A stretch of 38,356 nt of DNA, from assembly GCA_903875055.1 (NCBI GenBank), contig CAIQUX010000027.1:1-38356 (forward strand), in the 5' to 3' direction. The notes under the pieces are model-generated. The model worked only from the letters and a program-made list of their open reading frames with translations. It was not told the DNA's origin and made no database searches. The translations under genes were made by a program, and so were the position numbers. Below, piece after piece: positions 7,771 to 14,779 of the stretch (positions within the stretch are counted from its first letter, which is position 1; every line of letters begins with the position of its first letter). This DNA comes from an uncultured Bacteroidota bacterium. GTDB taxonomy: Bacteria > Bacteroidota > Bacteroidia > Chitinophagales > Chitinophagaceae.

Positions 7771-8337
7771 ATGGCAACAACAGCAGACATGCGTTCCGGC
7801 TTAATCATCAAATTGGATGGCAGCCTTTATTCAGTGGTAGAATTCGGACAAAACAAAACAGCTCGTGCAGCAGCAAAAGTGTGGGCAAAATTGAAGGGCG
7901 TTGATAATAACCGCACGATTGAACAAACATGGAACAGTGGTGAAACGATTCATCCGGTAAGAGTAGAAAAGAAAACATACCAATATCTGTATAAGGATGA
8001 AACAGGGTATAGCTTTATGGACAATGAAACCTTTGAACAAATCACGGTCGCAGAAACACTCGTGAATGCACCACAGTTTTTGAAAGACGGACAGGAAGTA
8101 ATCGTTTTATTGAATGGCGAAACAGATATGCCGATTGGCGTTGAACTTCCTGAAAAGATTGATGTATTAGTCACCTACAGTGAACCAGGCATGAAAGGCG
8201 ATACGGCAACCCGCACCTTGAAGCCCGCCACCATTGAAACCGGTGCGACCGTCAACGTGCCTTTATTTGTGAATGAAGGGGAAATGATTCGTGTCAGCAC
8301 GAAGACAGGAGAGTACGTAGAGCGTGTAAAAAGCTAG
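7771..8337 (+). CDS. efp: translation elongation factor P, with Arg at the loop tip
   Basis: EF-P relieves ribosome stalling at consecutive prolines. The 188-residue length and the C-terminal blocks GMKGDTATRTLKPATIETG and TGEYVERVK are diagnostic. The domain I loop that enters the peptidyl-transferase centre is unusual: where most bacteria have PGKG with the lysine that EpmA or YmfI-type systems modify, this protein reads NKTARAAAK. Counting from the start, the tip residue is Arg32, the position rhamnosylated by EarP in Pseudomonas-type EF-P. No modification enzyme lies in the window. It starts the efp-accB-accC cluster, with 41 bp to accB. Confidence 0.93.
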   Translation: MATTADMRSGLIIKLDGSLYSVVEFGQNKTARAAAKVWAKLKGVDNNRTIEQTWNSGETIHPVRVEKKTYQYLYKDETGYSFMDNETFEQITVAETLVNAPQFLKDGQEVIVLLNGETDMPIGVELPEKIDVLVTYSEPGMKGDTATRTLKPATIETGATVNVPLFVNEGEMIRVSTKTGEYVERVKS

Positions 8338-8378
8338 TTTTTATCCATCCATAATTAAATCATTAAAATTCAATACTA

Positions 8379-8954
8379 ATGGCTAAAGCAAAAAAAGCGG
8401 CTCCTAAGAAAGCAGCACCTAAGAAAGCGGCAGCACCGGCTGCAGTTAAAGCGCTTGCTCCAAAGTCTTCAGATAAAATACCGGCTCCGGTTTTTAATAT
8501 CAATGAAATCAATGACCTGATCAATGCGGTCAATCATTCGAATGTGAATGAACTGAAGCTTGAAAAAGGTGATTTTAAAATCACTATCCGTCAGGGAGGA
8601 GAAGTAGTCAGTACAAAGCAAATGGTTGTACATGCACCTGCTGCACCTGCCCCGGCTCCAGTTGCGGTAGCTACAGAAGTAGCAGCACCTGTTCAGGAGG
8701 CGGCATCAGAAAACCTGCACACGATCAAATCTCCTATGATAGGCACGTTTTATCGTTCATCAGGCCCGGGTAAACCAGTCTTCGTAAATGTTGGTGACGA
8801 TATCAAAGTCGGAGATGTATTGTGTATCGTTGAAGCCATGAAACTGTTTAATGAAATAGAAAGTGAAGTGAACGGGAAAGTGGTTAAAATGCTGGTGGAT
8901 GATACCTCGCCTGTAGAGTATGATCAACCTTTATTTTTAGTACAACTGACTTAA
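8379..8954 (+). CDS. accB: acetyl-CoA carboxylase biotin carboxyl carrier protein (BCCP)
   Basis: Carries the biotin that shuttles carboxyl groups in malonyl-CoA synthesis. The C-terminal biotinyl domain (about residues 115-191) contains the EAMKL motif with biotin lysine 155, and INDLINAVNHSNVNELKLEKGDF is the usual BCCP N-terminal segment. A Pro/Ala-rich linker lies between (about 84-110). The protein is longer than the usual 150-165 residues because of an extra 30-residue start made of KKAAPKKAAPKKAAAP-type repeats, which resembles histone-H1-like basic tails. The biotin carboxylase gene follows after a 119-bp spacer that contains a long inverted repeat. Confidence 0.95.
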   Translation: MAKAKKAAPKKAAPKKAAAPAAVKALAPKSSDKIPAPVFNINEINDLINAVNHSNVNELKLEKGDFKITIRQGGEVVSTKQMVVHAPAAPAPAPVAVATEVAAPVQEAASENLHTIKSPMIGTFYRSSGPGKPVFVNVGDDIKVGDVLCIVEAMKLFNEIESEVNGKVVKMLVDDTSPVEYDQPLFLVQLT

Positions 8955-9026
8955 TTTGAAAATTTGAAAAGGAGGTAAGTTGAAAATGGAAGAACAACGT
9001 ACAAGGCAATGTTCAAATTTTCAAAT
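8954..9026. repeat. 15-bp perfect inverted repeat in the accB-accC spacer
   Basis: ATTTGAAAATTTGAA at 8954-8968 is the exact reverse complement of TTCAAATTTTCAAAT at 9012-9026, with 43 nt between. A further copy of the TTTTCAAATTTTTC kind follows at about 9034. The repeat begins at the last base of the accB stop codon. It could form an mRNA hairpin that separates the two messages or be a small dispersed palindrome; there is no U-tract after it. Confidence 0.6.
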
Positions 9027-9073
9027 GGTCTCATTTTCAAATTTTTCATTTCCAACTCATCAAATTGAATCAA

Positions 9074-10411
9074 ATGTTTAGAAAGATATTAATAGCCAAC
9101 AGAGGCGAAATTGCGTTACGTATTATTCGTACATGTCGTGAAATGGGTATTCCTACAGTAGCCGTGTATTCGACAGCCGATAAGGACAGTTTACATGTTC
9201 GGTTTGCGGATGAAGCGGTCTGTATAGGAAAACCGTCAAGCGCCGAATCTTATTTGAATATTCCTCATATCATGGCGGCAGCCGAAATCACGAATGCGGA
9301 TGCGATTCATCCGGGATATGGTTTCTTGGCTGAAAATGCAAAGTTTGCAGAAATATGCGGACAGCATAAGATCAAATTCATCGGACCGACACCTGAAATG
9401 ATCAATGCGATGGGTGATAAGATCACAGCAAAAGATACGATGATCAAAGCCGGAGTGCCATGTATTCCAGGGTCTGAAGGTCTGATCGAATCGGTGGCTG
9501 AAGCAAAAAAGCAAGCCAAGAAAATCGGATATCCTGTGATACTGAAAGCCACAGCTGGTGGGGGTGGTAAAGGAATGCGACTGGTTTGGAAAGAATCTGA
9601 AATTGAAAAGGCATACGAAAATGCCAAATCGGAGGCAGCCGTTTCTTTCAAGAATGATGGTATTTATCTTGAGAAATATGTTGAAGAACCTCGTCATATC
9701 GAGATACAGATTGCCGGTGACCAATACGGAAAAGCATGTCATCTGAGTGAGCGTGATTGCTCCATACAACGTCGTCACCAGAAATTGGTGGAGGAAAGTC
9801 CATCCCCATTCATGACACCTGATTTGCGTAAGCGAATGGGAGACGCAGCCATCAAAGCGGCCAACTCAATCAATTATGAAGGTGTAGGAACGGTTGAATT
9901 TCTGGTAGACAAACATCGCAATTTTTACTTCATGGAAATGAATACCCGCATTCAGGTAGAACATTGCGTAACAGAGGAAGTGATCAACTACGATCTGATC
10001 AAAGAACAAATCAAGATTGCAGGCGGCGTGCCGATATCAGGGAATAATTATGAACCTAAGATGCATGCCATCGAATGTCGTATCAATGCAGAAGATCCTT
10101 ATAATGACTTCAGACCTTCTCCGGGAAAGATAACAGTGTTACATACACCTGGCGGACATGGAGTCCGTATCGATTCGCATATTTATGCGGGTTATACCAT
10201 TCCGCCATTTTATGATTCTATGATAGCCAAGATCATTGCAGTAGCGCAAACCAGAGAAGAGGCCATCAATACCATGAGTCGGGCCTTAAGCGAATATGTC
10301 ATTGAAGGAATCAAGACCACGATTCCTTTTCATCAGCAACTGATGCATAATGAGGATTTCAGAAATGGCAATTTCACCACCAAGTTCATGGAATCGTTTG
10401 AATTGAAGTAA
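9074..10411 (+). CDS. accC: acetyl-CoA carboxylase, biotin carboxylase subunit
   Basis: ATP-grasp enzyme that carboxylates biotin on AccB with bicarbonate. The 445-residue protein has the [19 protein letters not shown] start, [15 protein letters not shown], the glycine-rich ATP loop [14 protein letters not shown] (near 157-170), [15 protein letters not shown], and [10 protein letters not shown] with catalytic residues. Length and motifs are complete. The ORF track starts at a TTG three codons earlier (9065); the ATG at 9074 gives the canonical N terminus. The carboxyltransferase subunits are not in the window, normal for Bacteroidota. Confidence 0.96.
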   Translation: MFRKILIANRGEIALRIIRTCREMGIPTVAVYSTADKDSLHVRFADEAVCIGKPSSAESYLNIPHIMAAAEITNADAIHPGYGFLAENAKFAEICGQHKIKFIGPTPEMINAMGDKITAKDTMIKAGVPCIPGSEGLIESVAEAKKQAKKIGYPVILKATAGGGGKGMRLVWKESEIEKAYENAKSEAAVSFKNDGIYLEKYVEEPRHIEIQIAGDQYGKACHLSERDCSIQRRHQKLVEESPSPFMTPDLRKRMGDAAIKAANSINYEGVGTVEFLVDKHRNFYFMEMNTRIQVEHCVTEEVINYDLIKEQIKIAGGVPISGNNYEPKMHAIECRINAEDPYNDFRPSPGKITVLHTPGGHGVRIDSHIYAGYTIPPFYDSMIAKIIAVAQTREEAINTMSRALSEYVIEGIKTTIPFHQQLMHNEDFRNGNFTTKFMESFELK

Positions 10412-10460
10412 GTCTGGAATGTATTGAAGTCGTACATTTACTTTTCAAATCGTTTTGAAA

Positions 10461-11168
10461 ATGAGAACCTTGTGCTTTCTTTTTTTTATAGTGCCTTTGT
10501 TTTGTCACGCGCAAACAGGCATAAAAGAAATTGCCGGTAAATGGCAGGAGGGAAGCCGGTCTAAGAAGAAAGATATACCATTGGATTTCACGGATACACT
10601 TAGATTGGAAATCCGTGAAGACGGGTTTATGATGGTAAGACATGCCAATGGGGCTACCATAACTGGTGAAGCTGAAATCAAAGGAAGTAAACTGAAACTC
10701 GAGCATATCAGTTTTACTATCATTGAATCCAATATGGATAAATTGGTATTGAATGATAATGAAGGTGATCATCTTTTCAGAAAGCTGCCAGAATTTACCA
10801 ATGCCCCAGTCACAAAGCGTATTCCGGGTGCGGATGTGGGCAAAAAAGATTTATCCAATACCACCATTCAAGGGAAATGGTCGTGTTATAAAAAGACAGA
10901 TCCGGAATTCAGCAGAAGAAAATTTTACCTGCGAAGTATCGATTTTAGGGAAAAAGCTAAAGAAGGCGTGTATAAAGGTTCTGTGAGTTTTAATAATAGC
11001 GATTCAGTGTATTCGGTGGATGCGGTTCTTTCATTCAATGATTCCGAATTACTTATGCGTTCTGAAAAGGAATTATGGAAGGCTGACATACAAAAATCAG
11101 ATGGTGATGAATTGATTTTGTTGAGTGGAAATATCCATTACTTCATGAAGCAATTCGGGAAAAAATAA
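10461..11168 (+). CDS. secreted protein with two lipocalin-like modules
   Basis: A 235-residue exported protein of unknown role. It begins with a signal peptide (MRTLCFLFFIVPLFCHAQ) that has no lipobox after cleavage. The mature part reads as two similar beta-rich halves: the first starts IKEIAGKWQEG and the second TIQGKWSCYKK, the G-K-W opening of lipocalin-like domains common in Bacteroidota. Each half ends with a strand such as DHLFRKL or IHYFMKQF. The ATG at 10461 is preferred over the TTG in the ORF track. It lies 49 bp after accC and may be read through from it. No function is proposed. Confidence 0.6.
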   Translation: MRTLCFLFFIVPLFCHAQTGIKEIAGKWQEGSRSKKKDIPLDFTDTLRLEIREDGFMMVRHANGATITGEAEIKGSKLKLEHISFTIIESNMDKLVLNDNEGDHLFRKLPEFTNAPVTKRIPGADVGKKDLSNTTIQGKWSCYKKTDPEFSRRKFYLRSIDFREKAKEGVYKGSVSFNNSDSVYSVDAVLSFNDSELLMRSEKELWKADIQKSDGDELILLSGNIHYFMKQFGKK

Positions 11169-11216
11169 AAAGAAGATCAATCAATTGAATACAATCTAAC
11201 TTGGAAAAATTACCTT

Positions 11217-11501
11217 ATGGATTTTCGTATCGCCCCACTTATCATGGCTTTTTTCAATTTGATTTTTATTTGTGCAGTCAATCCTGAAATCAATGATGGT
11301 CTCGCATTAAGCAGTGTGTCGAATATCTATAAAATATTGATTCCCTTCGGACTGATTTTATTAATGTCTGTTGGCGCCTTTGCCAGGCATTCCTATTATT
11401 CCAGATCATTCAGGTTCACATTTATTACGGTGCAGATAATGAATCTCTTGTTAGCGGTTTATTTTGTCTACGCTATCAAAAGCCAGCACTTGATGTCTTG
11501 A
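11217..11501 (+). CDS. small integral membrane protein, unknown function
   Basis: A 94-residue protein with three hydrophobic stretches (about residues 5-20, 41-55 and 69-88) separated by polar turns; HSYYSRSFRF lies between helices 2 and 3. I recognise no family. The ATG at 11217 is the only reasonable start, 48 bp after the lipocalin-like gene. The coding signal is plausible (hydrophobic pattern and no overlapping better ORF), but support is limited. Confidence 0.5.
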   Translation: MDFRIAPLIMAFFNLIFICAVNPEINDGLALSSVSNIYKILIPFGLILLMSVGAFARHSYYSRSFRFTFITVQIMNLLLAVYFVYAIKSQHLMS

Positions 11502-11650
11502 AGCAATAAGCCGTCCTACATTCTTAGATTGTGATGACCGACTTTAGCCAATTTGTTGCTATGTTTACCTCATTATTTGAAAATAGATATTCTGTAAAGG
11601 TCAACAAATGCAAATATTCTTTAAATTGAGAGTTCATACGTACGAATAAA

Positions 11651-14600
11651 ATGAAAAGATATTTATTTGTGGCTATTCTGGTTTTTACAGGCTTCAGCGT
11701 CTTTGCCCAATGCGGAGGCACCCCTGTCAATCACTGGGAATCATGTGTGTTGGAAAATACCACATGGAAATACAAGATTCCGACAGCAGCCATTTCGGGT
11801 TGGCAACTTCCTTCATTCAATGACGCAAGCTGGTCAAATGGTATCGGAGGTATCGGTTATGCCGACGGTGACGACAATACGACTACACCCAATCCAACTA
11901 CCTGCGTGTATATGCGAAAAACATTCAATATAGTTGACACATCGGTCATCAAATCGGCTGTATTCTGCATGGATTATGATGACGGGTTTGTGGCTTATCT
12001 TAATGGCAAGGAAATTGCCAGGGCCAACATGAATGCGAATCAACAATGGAATAGTCTTGCACAAAGTGGCACCGAGGCGCAGCTTTATCAAGGATTGCAG
12101 CCAGCTTATTTTGTCATTTCACAAGCTGCCTTGGATACGCTACTAATTAACGGAAGTAATGTTCTGTGTGTTGAAACGCATAATTTTACAAGTAACTCCA
12201 ACGATTTAAGTTCACGACCTTTTTTGCAATTAGCTATACTGAATTCTTCATATAACTATTCTCCGGTTCCGGCTTGGTTTATTGCACCTACATCATTGCA
12301 ATCTGACCTTCCTATTATTTCGATCAATACGCTTGGTCAGACTATCGTTGATAATCCGCGTATCATTTGTGACATGGGAATTATTTATAACGGACCAGGA
12401 AGTATGAATTGCATTTCAGACCCGTTCAATAACTATAATGGTAAAATAAGTATTGAATTCAGAGGTTCCACTTCACAGACCATGTTCCCAAAGAAACCTT
12501 ACGGTTTTAGTACTATTGATACTTCGGGCAATACTCAAAATGTATCGTTACTTGGATATCCAGCAGAAAGTGACTGGATTCTGTTAAGCCCGTATACCGA
12601 TAAGACCTTTATGCGGGATGTGATGGTGTATGATCTGGCAAGAGCTATGAATTGGTATTCAAGCCGGACGCAATTTGTTGAATTAGTGATCAATGGACAA
12701 AATCAAGGTATCTATGTATTGCTTGAAAAAATAAAACGGGATAAAAACAGGGTGAACGTTGCCAAGATAACACCTACTTCAAATAGCGGTGATTCTCTAA
12801 CAGGGGGGTATATTTTCAAAGTGGATAAGATTACAGGCAGTAGCGGGCCTTCATGGAATACCACACATAATATTACGATTCAAAACCACGATCCCGATTG
12901 GAATGAAATTACCAACACACAAAAAAATTATCTGCAGAATTATATCAACACATTTGAGTCGTCTTTATGGAGTTCAAATTTTACAGACCCTAATCTTGGG
13001 TACAGGAAATTCGCTAATCCATATTCGTTTGCAGACTTTTTTATCCTGAATGAGTTGAGCAATAATATTGATGGCTATCGGTTGAGTACATTTATGCATA
13101 AGGATAGGGATAGCCGATGCGGCCGCTTCACTATGGGACCTTATTGGGACTACAACCTGAGTTTTGGTAATGGGGACTATTGCAACGGATACCCGACATC
13201 GGGATGGCAATTATATGCGGGTTGTGGAATGGGTGGTAGCGGTTATTGGGTCGATAAGATGTTGCAGGACCCATGGTTTAAAAATCTGCTGAATTGCCGC
13301 TGGAATGAATTGAGACAAAGTACACTCAGTACAACATCGTTGATGGCACGTATTGATACCAATGCAGCACATTTGCAACAGGCAGCTGTTAGAGATTCTG
13401 CCATCTGGCAGACCATCGGTACGTATGTGTGGCCTAACGGATGGGTGGCCAATAGCTGGCATGGTGAGATTGATTCAATGAAGCTTTGGTTGACCCATCG
13501 CCTAAATTGGATGGATGCCAATATGTTCCCTTCAACACAAAATTGTTCTATAGCGGCTGGTTTGTCAGTAGTGATTGACGAGGTAAATTTCCATAGTGAA
13601 AATTCTATCGATGCGGGCGACTGGCTTGAACTGTATAATTATGGTAATGTAGCCGTTAATATCTCAAATGCTGTGCTCCTTGATGGTGATAGCTATGAGA
13701 AGTATTGTGTGATTCCGAATAATACGATGATCAACGCCGGCCAACGCTTGGTAATCTATGAAGACAGCTTAAAATTTGCCACGCAATTTCCGGCACTTAC
13801 GAATAAGATTGGTCCATTATGTTTTAAATTGGATAATATAAGTCAGAAGATTGTGATGCGCGACAAGGATAATAAACGGATCACATCATTCACATATTAT
13901 GATACCTGGCAATGCTCTGCCAGTGGAAACGGCCGGACCCTTCAACTTGTTTCACCGACTTCCATACCTGATAATTCCGCTTCCTGGTTTGCCGGTTGTG
14001 TGGGAGGCTCACCGGGCGTAGCATATACGCCATGCACTGAAAATCCGATTTATTCAGAAATCAATTATAGCTCTTCGTTGACAGCCGATGCAGGCGATTG
14101 GGTAGAGTTATATAATAAGAGCTCAACAACATTTAATCTGGATGGATGGAGTTTGCGTGACGGTAGTTCAACAAACCTGTATACATTTCCAGCCGGCTAT
14201 TTAATCGGGGCCAACAAGTATGTGGTGCTGTATGTTGATGATACTAAATTTACAACACAATTCCCTTCAGTCTATAATAAATTAGGCCCTTTGGGTTTTG
14301 GTTTAAGCAGCACAGGCGATGTCATCAGATTGTTTGATAATACAGGTAAGTTGAGATATAGTGTTTGTTATAGTCCGAACGCACCATGGCCTACGACACC
14401 GAATGGAGGAGGGAAGACTTTGGAAAACGGACAGTATTCAGGAAATCACAATGCGTCAACCTCTTGGTTTGCCGGTTGTCCGAAAGGTTCTCCAGGTTTT
14501 GCCTATAATCCATCATGTATACCCGTCGGGTTAAATGATATCGACGAAAACACCGCTTTGATTTCAGTGTATCCTAATCCAGTTAGTTCAATATTGTACA

Positions 14601-14776
14601 TTGAATCAAGTAAGGAATTAAAGAAGATTGTTGTTTTTGATATGGTTGGCCGAGAAGTTTTTTCGACAGAAAAACAAATCGGGCAAATCAATATCGAATT
14701 TCTACCTGCAGGCAATTACCTATTTAAATGCACCGATGAAAGGCAGAATTATCTTATAAGGTTTACCAAGAAATAA
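11651..14776 (+). CDS. secreted CotH-kinase-family protein with two lamin-tail domains and T9SS sorting tail
   Basis: A 1041-residue exported protein. Order: signal peptide (MKRYLFVAILVFTGFSVFAQ); an N-terminal beta domain about 20-195 (DYDDGFVAYLNGKEIARAN); a CotH kinase domain about 220-620 with RGSTSQTMFPKKPYGF, ESDWILLSPYTDKT, IYVLLEKIKRDKNRVNV and the metal/active-site segment GPYWDYNLSFGN; two lamin-tail domains (VVIDEVNFHSENSIDAGDW about 640 and SEINYSSSLTADAGDW about 805); and a C-terminal type A T9SS domain starting SVYPNPVSS. CotH proteins phosphorylate other secreted proteins in spore formers; here the target is unknown. The next gene, a related CotH protein, begins 3 bp after its stop. 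Confidence 0.9.
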   Translation: MKRYLFVAILVFTGFSVFAQCGGTPVNHWESCVLENTTWKYKIPTAAISGWQLPSFNDASWSNGIGGIGYADGDDNTTTPNPTTCVYMRKTFNIVDTSVIKSAVFCMDYDDGFVAYLNGKEIARANMNANQQWNSLAQSGTEAQLYQGLQPAYFVISQAALDTLLINGSNVLCVETHNFTSNSNDLSSRPFLQLAILNSSYNYSPVPAWFIAPTSLQSDLPIISINTLGQTIVDNPRIICDMGIIYNGPGSMNCISDPFNNYNGKISIEFRGSTSQTMFPKKPYGFSTIDTSGNTQNVSLLGYPAESDWILLSPYTDKTFMRDVMVYDLARAMNWYSSRTQFVELVINGQNQGIYVLLEKIKRDKNRVNVAKITPTSNSGDSLTGGYIFKVDKITGSSGPSWNTTHNITIQNHDPDWNEITNTQKNYLQNYINTFESSLWSSNFTDPNLGYRKFANPYSFADFFILNELSNNIDGYRLSTFMHKDRDSRCGRFTMGPYWDYNLSFGNGDYCNGYPTSGWQLYAGCGMGGSGYWVDKMLQDPWFKNLLNCRWNELRQSTLSTTSLMARIDTNAAHLQQAAVRDSAIWQTIGTYVWPNGWVANSWHGEIDSMKLWLTHRLNWMDANMFPSTQNCSIAAGLSVVIDEVNFHSENSIDAGDWLELYNYGNVAVNISNAVLLDGDSYEKYCVIPNNTMINAGQRLVIYEDSLKFATQFPALTNKIGPLCFKLDNISQKIVMRDKDNKRITSFTYYDTWQCSASGNGRTLQLVSPTSIPDNSASWFAGCVGGSPGVAYTPCTENPIYSEINYSSSLTADAGDWVELYNKSSTTFNLDGWSLRDGSSTNLYTFPAGYLIGANKYVVLYVDDTKFTTQFPSVYNKLGPLGFGLSSTGDVIRLFDNTGKLRYSVCYSPNAPWPTTPNGGGKTLENGQYSGNHNASTSWFAGCPKGSPGFAYNPSCIPVGLNDIDENTALISVYPNPVSSILYIESSKELKKIVVFDMVGREVFSTEKQIGQINIEFLPAGNYLFKCTDERQNYLIRFTKK

Positions 14777-14779
14777 CTC

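Noticed and set aside
9236-9778. 180-residue minus-strand ORF inside accC
   Set aside because: Antisense shadow of a full-length accC.
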